64,000 bases of DNA, taken from NCBI RefSeq assembly GCF_964340395.1, contig NC_135549.1, positions 32,094,832-32,158,831 of the forward strand, written 5' to 3'. Below are positions 17,337 through 31,556 of the stretch, piece after piece. Below the pieces are notes generated by a model. It saw only the letters and a program-made list of their open reading frames with translations, did no database searches and had not been told where the DNA came from. The translations under genes and the position numbers were made by a program. The DNA comes from Glandiceps talaboti. Taxonomy: Eukaryota; Hemichordata; Enteropneusta; Spengelidae. Positions within the stretch are counted from its first letter, which is position 1. Each line of letters starts with the position of its first letter.

Positions 17337-17699
17337 AAAATGACGATTTGTATTCTCGTCAACCTTTGCATACATTGATACTTTGACGGTGATAACATTG
17401 AGCTGGAATGACCCTTTACATGTCTTATACAACCTACAAAAAAGAACTTCCTTCATCACCAATCTTGTCAATGACTGTTAAGTACTTGTACGCTGCACGC
17501 GATCGTCAACTGAATTACTCTTTTACGATGAATGAATTACGTTTTCGGAAATGTAGTGGACGCAAAGTAGATCACGATTTTTTCGACTGGTAGTCGATGG
17601 CAGGATATGTTAGTAAATATGTTAGTAGATATGTTAGTAACCAAAGCACAGTAAGAACACTTCCATATATAAACTGTTAATACGAGAGACTGTGGATAT
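17337..17699. other. Short unannotated interval
   Basis: An open frame at 17,408-17,593 encodes 61 residues of no recognised family. No splice or promoter support is visible. Confidence 0.3.
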
Positions 17700-18360
17700 C
17701 ACCATGCCATATGTTAGGCTAGCTATGATATCACCATGCCATTATCTAATATGTTAGGCTAGCTATGATATCACCATGCCATTATCTAATATGTTAGGCT
17801 AGCTATGATATCACCATGCCATTATCTAATATGTTAGGCTAGCTATGATATCACCATGCCATTATCTAATATGTTAGGCTAGCTATGATATCACCATGCC
17901 ATTGTCTAATATGTTAGGCTAGCTATGATATCACCATGCCATTATCTAATATGTTAGGCTAGCTATGATATCACCATGCCATTATCTAATATGTTAGGCT
18001 AGCTATGATATCACCATGCCATTGTCTAATATGTTAGGCTAGCTATGATATCACCATGCCCTTATCTAATATGTTAGGCTAACTATGATATCACCATGCC
18101 ATTGTCTAATATGTTAGGCTATCTATGATATCACCATGCCACTGTCTAATATGTTAGGCTAGCTATGATATCACCATGCCCTTATCTAATATGTTAGGCT
18201 AACTATGATATCACCATGCCATTGTCTAATATGTTAGGCTAGCTATGATATCACCATGCCATTGTCTAATATGTTAGGCTAGCTATGATATCACCATGCC
18301 ATTGTCTAATACTTTAGACTAGTTATAATTTATGATATCACCATGCCATTCTCTAATATG
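17700..18360. repeat. 40-bp minisatellite, about 16 copies
   Basis: The unit contains ATATGTTAGGCTAGCTATGA, then TATCACCATGCCATTATCTA. ATTATC and ATTGTC variants are interspersed. The last one to two copies are degenerate. Confidence 0.95.
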
Positions 18361-21047
18361 TTAGAGGCAAGCATATGATCGCAACATTTGATATCAATCG
18401 ATATTGAATGATTTCTTTTTCTTTTATTTCATAGTTTCTACCCTAACGATTTCGCGATTTCTTTGATTCTAACTAGCCTCTATTTCATCGTTAGCACATT
18501 CACCAAACATTTCTTTACCATCGTGCAATTGGTTTCCCCGCTAACGCAATACATAAATGAGCCACAGTATTCATAAAGAAAATAATGATATACTGTTGTA
18601 TCTTTTACGACTTTTCATTATATGATGTGAACACCATTACAGGATATTAATTTCAAACCCGACCTTCAACTGATTAAAGCACCATATATCACACGTTTGA
18701 ACTGCAGGTGTCGAGTGTCGATAGCTCTTTCTGACATATACATATATATATAGATGAATCACCACTGTATTCGGTTATCTTACCCAACGAAAAGAGTTGC
18801 GCAACAAAGATGTATAACGGTGGATCAACAGTACAACAGATACATATTTGTGTTGAGGCTAGGGAGTTAATATTAGGCTTTGGGTAGGTATATAATATAA
18901 GGTTAATCTCCCCAGCATAAACCTGATGTGTATCGTCTATGCTGTGTCCTTATTCTGCCAAACCATACAGTACGTAATGAACTGTTTTAGTAACTGCGCA
19001 TGTCTGTATTGTTTATCTATATATCTGTAATTCAAATCGTCTTAGCTGAGACTGTATAGCAACAGTAGAACTGGTGCCTAGTATTAGTTAATCCACGACT
19101 CTTGAAAAATGTATGTAGGTTAATTGACGAACTTTTAAAACTCCTGGATAGTGGGTGGCTCCACATTGACTAACTCCTGGATAGTGGGTGGCGCTCCACA
19201 TTGACTACCTCCTGGAACATGGGTGGCTCCACATTGACTACCTCCTGGAACGTGGGTGGCTCCACATTGACTACCTCCTGGAACATGGGTGGCTCCACGT
19301 GTCCTACGATGTAATGTGTATCATTCGGAAGTGATTTAGCTGTAACGTGCTATGCTATCGTAACATCATGATCAAGTCCAGTCCATGGCTATTAAATTCA
19401 CACCACAATAGTTATATGAAATGGTTGTTTTCTTTCCCATGTTTTTTTTTAAAAAAAATAACTATTATGAAAATATAATGTTTTTCTTTCCAATCAAATA
19501 TTGTATGCAAATCGTATATAGTCAATTTTTGAATAAAAATGGAATTAAACAATACAAACGATACTGTCAATTAATTAATACCTATCCAAGTATGCCATAA
19601 ACAGTGGTAAATTACTTTTAACTAATGTTCCATTTTAGATGTCACGTGACAGGCTATGATATAGTAATTACATACAACCCGAAGTGTGATGTTGTAGGTT
19701 GACAGCAATAAAAAGACGATTACTTCGTTATGTTTATCAATTTTGACAATCATGTTTATCAATTCAATATTGAAAACAGGTAGTCAAATATTGTGACTTA
19801 AGTGGTATGTGACACTTAATGATATTTGCTTTCAGTATGCTGTCTGATTTCTCCTTGTTTTTACAATTGGTTGATTAAGTGTCATATTTCAAAGAATTCA
19901 TGACAGAAAATCCTTGTATCGACTTAAACGTCTAAACACAGCTGTCCATTGCATGCTGTCACTCAAACACTCCAGATGGAATTATCGCGGCTTCTGCATC
20001 GTATATTATTCGCTTCTCTAATCCAGCTGCAGCTCATAAAACTTTCATGACACGAATCGGCTTCTACCTTTGACGGCCTACATTTGATCAGATGAATATC
20101 TGTCAGTTATTAAGGAAGCGATTCGTCATGAATGCATTCATAATGTGACCATGATGAAATATATCATTACTGCTTACCGGAATGCGTATAAAACGATTAA
20201 CATGGAGGCAATCAACGAAAAATGTTGTATTTAGACATTTTAATGGCAGTTGTCATGGTGATTGAAGAAAATCAGGCAAGTAGGATCTTGCGGTACTTAA
20301 TTACTCATATTAGAGGTTATAGTATTTGATCGCTTCTACCTTTAGGAGTTTTACTTTTACTCAAATACTTGAGCCAATGGAAAGTAAAGCAAATGTGACC
20401 ATCACTGTCTTCATAGATCTCACTTATCTGTTGAAAAGTATATATACAGTGGCTTTTTGTCTTCGGTCTACTGTAGTTATAAAAACTGTATCCAATATGG
20501 TAATTACTGTTGTAAATATGGGGGGGGGGGGTATTGATTTAAACAATATATTGTTCTAGCGACAGGGATGCTATTCCCCTGTATTATGTTGAGCTGTATG
20601 AAAATATATAAAAAGGTGTACAATGTCAAAATTAACTCTGTGTTAATAGTCATAATTATACTTTCTACGATCATGATCACGAAGTTCTAGCTGCAAAGGC
20701 AACGATCCTTTTCAAGAATGTTTGTTCTTTTTATCGACCTACTTAAAATGTTGTTATACTTGTTGAAATATGTCTGGTCATCAAGAGACTAAACCTTATA
20801 AGCAATTTGTTGACTGATATAAGTAAATGGTCTCTCTACATGGACACTAGATGAATAGAGTACTATCAACGCCGAGTAGAGAGGTAATTCGGTTAATAGG
20901 ATTGAATGTATAGAGTGCTACTATCAATGCCGAGTAGAGAGGTAATTCGGTTAATTAGGATCGGACTGTTTCATGTAAAGATTTATAAGAATTAACAAAA
21001 AATAGCGAAATTGTAAAGTTACTAGGGCTATGATATACAAGTATATT
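18361..21047. other. Long non-coding interval with short tandem duplications
   Basis: No exon is recognised. Bases 19,135-19,302 hold about five copies of a 33-bp unit (CTCCTGGAACATGGGTGGCT, then CCACATTGACTAC). Bases 20,852-20,961 hold two copies of a roughly 54-bp unit with GCCGAGTAGAGAGGTAATTC. The remainder is AT-rich and unassigned. Confidence 0.5.
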
Positions 21048-22338
21048 ATATTAAACGTTACTGGTTGAGATCAACAAACCATATTAAACGTTGCTTGTTG
21101 AGGTCAACACACCATATTAAACGTTGCTGGTTGAGGTCAACACTTCATATTAAACGTTACTGGTTGAGAGCAACACACCATAGTAAACGTTACTGGTTGA
21201 GGTCAACACTTCATATTAAACGTTACTGATTGAGATCAACACACCATATTAAACGTTACTGGTTGAGATCAACACACCATATTAAACGTTACTGGTTGAG
21301 ATCAACACACCATATTAAACGTTGCTAGTTGAGATCAACACACCATATTAAACTTTACTGGTTGAGATCAACACACCATATTAAACGTTACTGGTTGAGA
21401 TCAACACACCATATTAAACGTTGCTGGTTGAGGTCAAAACATATTAAACGTTGCTGGTTGAGGTCAACACACCATATTAAACGTTACTGGTTGAGATCAG
21501 CACACCATATTAAACGTTACTGGTTGAGGTCAACACATCATATTAAACGTTACTGGTTGATATCAACACACCATATTAAACGTTACTGGTTGAGGTCAAC
21601 ACACCATATTAAACGTTGCTGGTTGAGATCAACACACCGTATTAAACGTTACTGGTTGAGGTCAACTCACCATAATAAACGTTGCTGGTTGAGGTCAACA
21701 CACTATATTAAACGTTACTGGTTGAGATCAACACACCATATTAAACGTTACTGGTTGAGATCAACACACCATATTAAACGTTGCTGGTTGAGATCAACAC
21801 ACCGTATTAAACGTTACTGGTTGAGGTCAACTCACCATAATAAACGTTGCTGGTTGAGGTCAACACTTCATATTAAACGTTGCTGGTTGAGGTCAACACA
21901 CCATATTAAACGTTGCTGGTTGAGATCAGCACACCATATTAAACGTTACTGGTTGAGATCAACACACCATATTAAACGTTGCTGGTTGAGATCAACACAC
22001 CGTATTAAACGTTGCAGGTTGAGATCAACACACCATATTAAACGTTGCAGGTTGAGATCAACACACCGTATTGAACGTTGCTGGTTGAGATCAACACACC
22101 ATCATAAACGTTGCTGGTTGAGATCAACACACCGTATTAAACGTTACTGGTTGAGGTCAACTCACCATAATAAACGTTGCTGGTTGAGGTCAACACACCG
22201 TATTAAACGTTGCTGGTTGAGGTCAACTCACCATAATAAACGTTACTGGTTGAGGTCAACACACCGTATTAAACGTTACTGGTTGAGGTCAACTCACCAT
22301 AATAAACGTTGCTGGTTGAGGTCAACACACCATATTAA
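21048..22338. repeat. 33-bp minisatellite, about 39 copies
   Basis: The unit contains TTAAACGTTACTGGTTGAGA, then TCAACACACCATA. The variants (GTTACTGG/GTTGCTGG, GAGATC/GAGGTC, CACCATA/CACCGTA/CTCACCATAA) form higher-order runs. Because 33 is a multiple of 3, one plus-strand frame stays open for about 1.1 kb with an 11-residue period (RSTHHIKRYWL). I regard this as a by-product of the repeat, not a gene. Confidence 0.95.
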
Positions 22339-22550
22339 AGTAAAGACATGCTACATTGAGTTTGTATTTAATTATCTTGATTTATTGCATAGTGGATATG
22401 AACCTGGTCCGGTCATCTATTAAAAGACTTGACATCCCAACTATTTGTAAACATGTAGAATATAGGTATTTCATTTCACATTTACATATCCCACTTATTA
22501 ACGGTTCTTTATGTGTTTGTTTTTTAATTTATTCATGCAATGTCTGTCTC

Positions 22551-22838
22551 ATGTGAATATATACACATCTTGTTGATAATGTGAATAGATACACGTCTTG
22601 TTGACAATGTGAATAGATACACGTCTTGTTGACAATGTGAATATATACACGTCTTGTTGACAATGTGAATAGATACACGTCTTGTTGACAATGTGAATAG
22701 ATACACGTCGTGTTGACAATGTGAATATATACACGTCTTGTTGACAATGTGAATAGATACACGTCTTGTTGACAATGTGAATATATACACGTCTTGTTGA
22801 CAATATGAATATATACACATCTTGTTGACAATGGGAAT
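22551..22838. repeat. 28-bp minisatellite, about 10 copies
   Basis: The unit contains GTGAATAGATACACGTCTTG, then TTGACAAT. GAATAGAT and GAATATAT variants alternate. Confidence 0.95.
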
Positions 22839-23333
22839 AAAAATACGAGAATGTGACTGAATGATGCTAAATTAGATATATGCAAGCCAAACAATGGAAC
22901 TTACTGTCAAATACACTTTAAGAACATACGTAAATATGATTTTTCCCCATTGCTGTAAATATGTAAATATCGTTTTGTGTGTTGTGATAAATTCCGTCTG
23001 TTTTGGTTGTTTGATATTCTTTGTGCTATATCACATTATTCATTATTCATTGTTTAGTATTGTTCATTTGTAATATTATATATACAATTATAAATAAGTA
23101 TGTGTATTTGATTATTTATTTATCATTGATATGTACACCTTTGTATTTAGTTACTTCCAATATTTGTTAGGACCATGGACTAAATTAGTTTCAAGTGAAC
23201 TATTTCCATGGTCCTCATGGAAGAAGGAGAAGTGAAGCACATGTATGTGTGAAAACCTTCAATTCTATTCAACTCGACGTACATTGTAAATCGAGACAAT
23301 ATGTCAAGGAAAATCAATGGGATAAACATTCTA

Positions 23334-23419
<86 letters not shown>

Positions 23420-26081
23420 TGTCTGTCTGCCTGCCTGCCTGCCTGCCTGTTTGTCTGTCTTTTAAAATTTCTACATGAATAAACAAGCAGTGATTTTGCA
23501 TAACGGTATATATAACACAAATGATGTTATTAACGCCCACTCAATATCTCTCGTTGATAACAGAATCAGTCGATGTGCAGTTTAAGAGACTATCCAGAAA
23601 GTACTAGTTCTAACATATATAGTTTATATTTGACCTTAGAATAAAATAGAATGTCTACTGGTACGTACATTGAACGTGACAATATTTAGCCATTACATGT
23701 CTACTGATGCGTATACTTAACTTCATGTGACAATATTTGGAAAGTCGATAGAAATGTATAATTGAATAAACTGCCATCAAAGCTATACAGAATGCACATA
23801 GTGAAGTTTACACTATACATAATGATGATGCCAAGGTGTCTCACAGGTGTGTGTTACTTAGTATTCAAACTGTGTTCAATGTAAGAGTGTCTCAACCATG
23901 ACGTACCGCATCACTCCTATTTCAAATGATGGATCACCAACACCCTGATCTTTGCTATATTACACGTCGTCTATCACCCACTTTTATCAAGACTCCGCCA
24001 TCAATTTTTCCCTGAAGGTTGAAGAATTTGTATCTTAACCGCGTAAAGAATATGAATAATGAATTTCAAATGAACTGAAGCAGAAAGAGGCATGGTAGTT
24101 GATAGATATCAGTGAGTTTTGATATGACAACCATAATGCCATTTCAGTTCCCTGTATTTTATTTGTTTTAACATCAAATGGTCGCTGAGAAAGTCTCAAC
24201 TATGCACAGTTTTGTTTGGAGTAAACTATTGACATAAAATAATAACAAACATATACAAAACGTTTAAACATTTAGAGCAACTTGCTTCAACCAAATCTAC
24301 GTCACTTTGATGTGGACTACCTTTATATATCTTGCATTTTCTAAGTTTGTGCATTACTTATGCCAAAATATTATATGCATGTATTACACTATTTGGTCGA
24401 AATTACGACTCTTGTTTATTATTTAGATAACTAAAATCAGTCGAATACTCTTTAATACTTTTAAGGAAAGGAAAGCAAGTTGCACGACAGATGTTGAACC
24501 AAGAGAATTATCCCTTTGCCAACGGCAGCCCATGTGTATATCGCGTGTTGTGCTTCTAACATAGAAGAGAGCTTAGCATTAAATGAAACTAGTCAGATGT
24601 CAAGCAATCTACTGCAAATACTCTAATGTTTCAGATATGATATGTTTTGACTCTCAAGTATACCTTGTCGATATGAATGTCATTGCACACGATTGAGTGT
24701 GTCAACTACTTCAACATTTCTCAATATCAAACAATTTCAAGTTTACACCGAAATGCTGACTCCATTATGATACACTCAATGTAATGTATAGCCGTAACAA
24801 CGATCGTATTTCCGTTTTAAACATGTCTAATATTAAACTGTCGTTCTTAACCCACATATATATTTTCAGTAATCCAGGTCCACTGAGCAAGTTATATCAG
24901 AACACTGAGATGAGTCGATGTATGTAATTCGAAAAACAAAAAATGCACTACTTTTCTCCCATCGGTTAGGCTGTGATGGATTTGGGGTGAGGTGCACGTG
25001 GGTGTAAGGGGTTTTTCCTCCCCACGGTTGTACATGGATGGTATTAACAATATAATCTGTAGAGCCTGGAGTAACATATACGATAAGAGGTTTAATCAAA
25101 TCCAACGTCGTCGGTTGTACTTAGTAGGAAATGTCTTACAGTCTCATGACGAGATAACCGTAAATATCGTGTTTCAAGTAAGAAACACCATCAATAATTT
25201 AAGAGTTTGCACGATGGATTTAAGGTGGCTTTCTAAGGATTAGTTTTACCGTCACTGTTTTCCTTGGAGCACGTTGTCAAATATTCAAATAGGTGTAAAG
25301 GAAACGATGTTGCCATCTCGTTCGTCGTATCAACGATGACGTAGATATTCATTTTCAGAGGTATATTATAAACATCATGCAATAGTACAAAGAGAGCCGA
25401 AAGAAGGCGTAGAACGTGACAAGCCAAAATTGAGAAGCCTGAGATGTGTCCGATACTAGTAATTTGTTGTATATCTTGAGTCCATTTTGGTATGCTTACT
25501 GTGTCCTCAGGCCGTCGATAGAAGCAGTGAAAAGGTCCTAAGTGTAAAAGAAACCAGGACTGTATTGATCTGACTGCTGACGACGAATAGATTGAAACTG
25601 ATTAATAGTCGGAATGCTGTGATCCAGGCCACCTGACTACGTATACAAATCATTCTATTTATGGAAAAAACTACTTATTCTTAAAATTCCATATTTTAAC
25701 GACTATACACAAGGCGTCTGACTAAAATCCATGGATAACTCAGTGTTGAATCGACAGGCAGGTCGTCAATAAACAAACACTTCAATACTGATAGAACAGA
25801 CAAGAACACGTGAGTATAAACATGTATATGACACTTAGTGGAAATTTCCATTTCATCAACCAATTATTGTATCTATATGTACATGTATGATGTTGTTAAT
25901 GTGGACTGTGGTTTGCACCCCATTATTCATTTAAAAAATATGTATCATATGTTGTAAATTTTACACCTTACAATTGAAAAGTGAGATATAAATAATTATA
26001 TCCCAATTCTTGAAACACTAACGGTCCGTGTCTTATGCCAAATGTCTAATTTATTAACGAGTGGGGCCGGGTGTGAACGTT
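22839..26081. other. Non-coding interval with a TCTG/CCTG microsatellite
   Basis: A (TCTG)n/(CCTG)n tract lies at 23,334-23,462. No splice-bounded exon with family resemblance was found. The sequence is AT-rich and otherwise unique. Confidence 0.45.
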
Positions 26082-26437
26082 AAGGCCTAAAAATAATTAT
26101 TTGGTTCCGGTTACCCGACCCCCACCTAGTTTTTCACTGCCAACCCTAAACTTCTTTTTACATATTCAAGGTGAAAAAATAAAATCGCGAAAATTCTGAA
26201 ATGTCGCGAGGAATAGTTGATGCGGAAACTGACATCAACTTAAAAAGACAGTATAATACTGTTCTTCCAATCTGTAATGGCTGTAGATCTCATGAGAAGA
26301 AATCAATAACACAGATACCATATGGAAAACAACGGAAAACATAACTACCTGAACTAGACACTCACACATGAAAACAATTAAAAATCTACCTACCCGACTC
26401 ATTCTAAAATTGAAATTTTATATTTTTTTAGACCCTA
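26082..26437 (+). mobile_element. About 356-bp inverted-repeat element (AAGGCCT family), plus orientation
   Basis: It starts AAGGCCTAAAAATAATTATT, then TGGTTCCGGTTACCCGACC, and ends near TTAGACCCTAA. The interior shares CCAATCTGTAATGGCTGTAG and GAACTAGACACTCACACATG with the copies at 59,150 and 61,163. Confidence 0.75.
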
Positions 26438-26783
26438 AGCAAGAATCCCTTTGCAAAAAAAATCAAATGTTGTCTGTATGATCCCTTAAACCCCGTATTG
26501 AGAAAGAAGTGGTTAATGTTTGCATATATACAGGAATTAGTTGTCATTTAGAATAGAAGTCTGAAAAGAAGAAATATACACATTCTATCACAATTAGTTT
26601 TTGTTGTTGTTGATACGACACTTTATTGCAATATATTGTATAACTTTTCAAAGTGATTACATGTGATTAAAGTTAGATTAAACTTTAGTGAAATGGATGG
26701 AAAAATAGACCCTGAAAGGTTAATATCGTTATTGCGAGATTTCATTTTATCAAATAAATGGACGTTGATAATTTTATTTCGAT

Positions 26784-26828
<45 letters not shown>

Positions 26829-28265
26829 CGCAAAAGTGGGAAATCGTTGAACGGTTGAATTGTAACTAACAATGCGTCTGCAAAAGAAGGCTTGACATGA
26901 CTACTGATAGAAGTCATGCTGATGAAAAGCTACGACATCAGTAGAGATGAAATAAACAGATAAAGGAGAACTGAGGCTGGCTACGAAAGCATAAACGACA
27001 CCCAATGTAACCATCAAATTTGTTTTGTTTTTATCTCCGATCTAAGTGGGTTGTATTTTTCCATTACGTGCTTAGCAATTCAAACAAAGTCAGCCGTCAC
27101 TTAAATCTTATTCCTTCTTTGTATGGCTATATCAAATACTAGTTAAATAATTACGTGCATAGTTGAAACGGAGATATGTAGACTTTTTTTTCAAAATTTA
27201 ATAATCATATGTAGGGGAGGGCCTGACACTAATTAAGTTGTAATCATAATGTGAGCTAGTGGTGAAAAACTTGCCATATATATTTTTTTTTCGATACATT
27301 TTAAAACTTATTTTTGTACCTTACATGAACTAAGCTAAGATCGAAATGTTCACAACAATTTTCCCAGTGAACCTGTAATCTGAACTTAGTAGAATAAGCG
27401 ATAAAACAAATCGAAGGAAACATTTTTTCCATTCATGAGCAGTTACCCATTGGTGTCTTTTACCTCTCTCTTACTGCCAATTTTCAAAATACGGTGTCAA
27501 ATCTCGTCAGCGTCCAGTGATACGATACATTATAGTACATGAATGCCATACCAACTACATTTAGTCAACGTAGTATCCACTTTCTTCTGACGGATAAATG
27601 TCGTACGAAATTTCAAAATAACATGACGTCTAACTCGATACTCAGTTAAGACAAGGAAAAAATTGTAATTCAAGTCACGGTAGGTAAATGTTATGTTCCT
27701 GCTCTACTTCAGCGTCTTTAAGACGTCAAATTTCCTGCAAAAGATTTTATAAAATTGTAGCATGCGTTTTAAACATTCTGTTGATAGAATAAGTTGTCTA
27801 TTTGAATATATGTTAATAAAGCACAACAAACTAATCTTCCCGCCAATATGATGAAACCATAAAACTGACCATTTAAAAATAAAACAGGGTGATATATAAG
27901 ACAGAGACTTGGTATTTTTATAATTAACAAATTGTAATGTAAGCCATACCTATCTAAGGTTCTATTAATAACGGTTGGTTTATTTTGGTTTGGACGCAAT
28001 CCATGAATGTAGTGACCTGTGTCAAGCACAGCTCTGGCCTATATTTGCGTTACATAGTTTGTAACTTCTTACTGCACTTTATTATTTCATGTTTCTTCCT
28101 TTACGTATATGAAGATGCGACGGTCCTGGAGACGAGTATTGTGTTAGCATTATACGACCAATGATGAATTTGAAATGGGAATCAGCCTTGGCCAACACAC
28201 TGCTGTCCAATGTTCACCTCAATTATGGTTTCATTAGTATGCCGTCCGTTTGATGAACCGAGAAG
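26438..28265. other. Non-coding interval with a (CA)n tract
   Basis: A (CA)n microsatellite of about 42 bp lies at 26,785-26,826. No recognised gene or dispersed repeat otherwise. Confidence 0.45.
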
Positions 28266-28384
28266 GTTGGAAAGATGAAAACTGTTAATATAGCAGATAA
28301 AACGTTTATTCGAATAAACAAATATACAATGAAAATGTCAAATATACATACATACATACATACATACATACATACATACATACA
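28266..28384 (-). repeat. Dispersed repeat ending in (CATA)n
   Basis: Bases 28,266-28,347 (AAAGATGAAAACTGTTAATA and following) are the inverted, diverged copy of 33,996-34,079. In both copies the shared sequence runs straight into a CATA/GTAT microsatellite at the same end. Confidence 0.7.
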
Positions 28385-29889
28385 CACACATGATAGATAG
28401 GTTTAGTGAGTAGCTAAGTAGTCACTGTGAGTAATTAGTTAATTAGTCACTGTGAGTAATTTGCTAATTAGTAACTGTGAGTGATTACCTAATTACTTTA
28501 TAGCAATAAATAATTAATGCGCACAAATGTTTGAAATGTACATGCATTGACACATAAATGGTCAAGTATAATAATTCAATTGAAAATAATTACAAGAGAG
28601 CAAATTAATTATTCAGCTTGTCGAGAACGTTTTTATAGGTGGACTATTAATGTTAGCTGAATGTATATACAGTGAGAAGGACGATGTATACGCAAATTTG
28701 TAAAAAATGTAATTTTGTACAAACTCTATAAACACCAACAACAAAACCACTATTGCTTTATGTTCTGTCAAGTATTATATATTAGTATGGGAATGTTGAT
28801 GACATGTCCTATAAAATGTCTTTTGACATCTCAAGCTGCCCATTGTTAATATTAATCCACTAGATGACTATGGAATGCTTTGAACTTTGAACTTTGACTA
28901 TTTAACCTTCCTTGTACGTAAGACAAACCTCGCTCTACACGTCGTTGGAACTAGAGGTAAGGCTTTGCTTTCAAATATTATATTGTTAGTCTATGTCATG
29001 GATATAATTGGACAGGGGTACAAATAGCGTGGTTGTTTTTGACCTCTGAATGGTTACTTTCTATATCGTTCATTTGCGGTCATACGTACTATTCTGAAAA
29101 TGAAACAGCAGATGATTTGCAGGCATGTGATGCTGGGAGACAGTATATCTTTAGTTTTCAAATAGAACTAAATCCACTACACCGTTTGAATATAAATATG
29201 TATCTCACTTGACATCATTATTTGTAAGCAGTCTTTTGCCTTTATAACCTGGCGTCTACGTCTTTAGGTTGATACTTATCAAAGCGCCGTTCAAATTAAC
29301 CAAGAGTTGAATCAGATACGGAGTCTGTCAGAATATTCACCACAGGTAATATGTTGAACTGTATCTCACTAAATTAGCTTATTTTTCATGGCTTCAAATA
29401 TATTTGGTCACTATTTTGAAATCGACATTTGCATAATTTATGACTTTTATGTCACAGTACACTTTCGATAAGATGTATTTGATGAATATTTAAATACATT
29501 CAGAGACCTAGGAATCAGCTGCTTTGGGTGCTTATAAGATATATTGTAGATCTTTCTATCATACATTCATAATACCTCCAACGTGTGTGATGATACAGAA
29601 AATAGGTACACTTGCTTGACTACAGCAATATATACATAGTTTTATTGTTTATTTTGATTGGGTCAAATGTCACACTGTTTGCGTGTCTGAAATATTAAAC
29701 TTATCTGTTTTATCTGTCTCCTAGTACTGTTGAGGTATTTGTGTACGATTGATATGTTGTCATATTTCAAATCAAGACTGTTCGCATTTTTGTATTAAGT
29801 TATTTGCAATTGAGTACAAGAAACAATTCATCGATTTCTCAAACTTCACCTTGATTGGACTGTTATCTTATATTTACAATTGCTAACAA
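28385..29889. other. Interval with short repeats and one exon-like segment
   Basis: Three diverged 28-bp units (GTCACTGTGAGTAATT) lie at about 28,415-28,495. An exon-like segment at 29,268-29,345 is listed separately. Otherwise the sequence is AT-rich and unassigned. Confidence 0.4.
29268..29345 (+). other. Isolated exon-like 78-bp segment
   Basis: Acceptor CGTCTACGTCTTTAG and donor CCACAG|GTAATA bound 26 open codons (VDTYQSAVQINQELNQIR and following). The composition looks coding. No partner exon is identified nearby, and the frame and phase cannot be tested. It could be a non-coding RNA or 5' UTR exon, or chance. Confidence 0.2.
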
Positions 29890-31556
29890 CGGTGTAGTGA
29901 TATCTCTGGGTGTAGTGATATCAACGGTGTAGTGATATCTCTAGGTGTAGTGATATCAACGGTGTAGTGATATCTCTAGGTGTAGTGATATCAACGGTGT
30001 AGTAATATCTCTGGGTGTAGTGATATATCTGGGTGTAGTCATATCAACTGTGTAGTGATATCTCTGGGTGTAGTGATATCTCTAGGTGTAGTGATATCTC
30101 TGGGTGTAGTGATATCAACGGTGTAGTGATATCTCTAGGTGTAGTGATATCAACGATGTGGTGATATCTCTGGGTGTAGTGATGTCAGTGGTGTAGTGAT
30201 ATCTGGGTGTAGTGATAATGTAGTGATATCTCTGGGTGTAGTGATATCAACAGTGTAGTGATATCTCTGGGTGTAGTGATATCTCTGGGTGTAGTGATAT
30301 CTTTAGGTGTAGTGATATATCTGGGTGTAGTGATATCTCTGGGTGTAGTAATATCAACGATGTAGTGATCTCAACGGTGTAGTGATATCTCTTGGTGTGA
30401 TGATATCAATGGTGTAGTGATATCAACGGTGTAATGATATCACTGGGTGTAGTGATAGCAACGGTGTAGTGATATCTCTGGGTGTAGTGATGTCAATGGT
30501 GTAGTGATATCTGGGTGTAGTGATATCAATGGTGTAGTGATGTCAGTGGTGTAGTGATATCTGGGTGTAGTGATATCAACGGTGTAGTGATATCTCTGGG
30601 TGTGATGATATCACTGGGGTAGTGATATCTCTTGGTGTAGTGATGTCAACGGCGCAGTGATATCTCTAGATGTAGTGATATCAATAATGTAGTGATATCT
30701 CTGGGTGAAGTGATATCTCTGGGTGTAGTGATATCTACGGTGAAGTGATATCTCTAGATGTAGTGATATCAATGGTGTAGTGATATCTCTAGGTGTAGTG
30801 ATATCTCTGGGTGTAGTGATGTCAACAGTGGAGTGATATCAATGGTGTAGTGATATTTCTGGGTGTAGTGATATCTCTGGGTGTAGTAATATCAATGGTG
30901 TAGTGATATCAAGGGTGTAGTGATATCACTGGGTGTAGTGATAGCAACGGTGTAGTGATATCTCTGGGTGTAGTGATGTCAGTGGTGTAGTGATATCTGG
31001 GTGTAGTGATATCTCTGGGTGTAGTGATGTCAGTGGTGTAGTGATATCTGGGTGTAGTGATATCAACGGTGTAGTGATATCACTGGGTGTAGTGATAGCA
31101 ACGGTGTAGTGATATCTCTGGGTGTAGTGATGTCAGTGGTGTAGTGATATCTGGGTGTAGTGATATCATCGGTGTAGTGATATCTCTGGGTGTAGTGATA
31201 TCTCTGGATGTGATGATATCAATGGTGTAGTGATGTCTCTGGGTGTAATGATATCAATGGTGTAGTGATATCTCTGGGTGTAGTGATGTCAGTGGTGTAG
31301 TGATATCAACGGTGTAGTGATATCTCTGGATGTGATGATATCAATGGTGTAGTGATGTCTCTGGGTGTAATGATATCAATGGTGTAGTGATATCTCTGGG
31401 TGTAGTGATGTCAGTGGTGTAGTGATATCAACGGTGTAGTGATATTTCTGGGTGTAATGATATCAATGGTGTAGTGATATCTCTGGGTGTAGTGATATCT
31501 CTGGGTGTGATGATATCAATGTTGTTGTGATATCTCTGGGTTTAGTGATGTCGGCT
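29890..31556. repeat. 17/18-bp minisatellite array, about 1.67 kb
   Basis: Half-units GTGTAGTGATATCAACG (17) and GTGTAGTGATATCTCTGG (18) alternate irregularly, with variants (GATGTC, GATAGC, GTGATGATATC). Longer higher-order blocks repeat, for example at about 30,900-31,150. EcoRV-type GATATC sites occur in most units. Confidence 0.95.
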
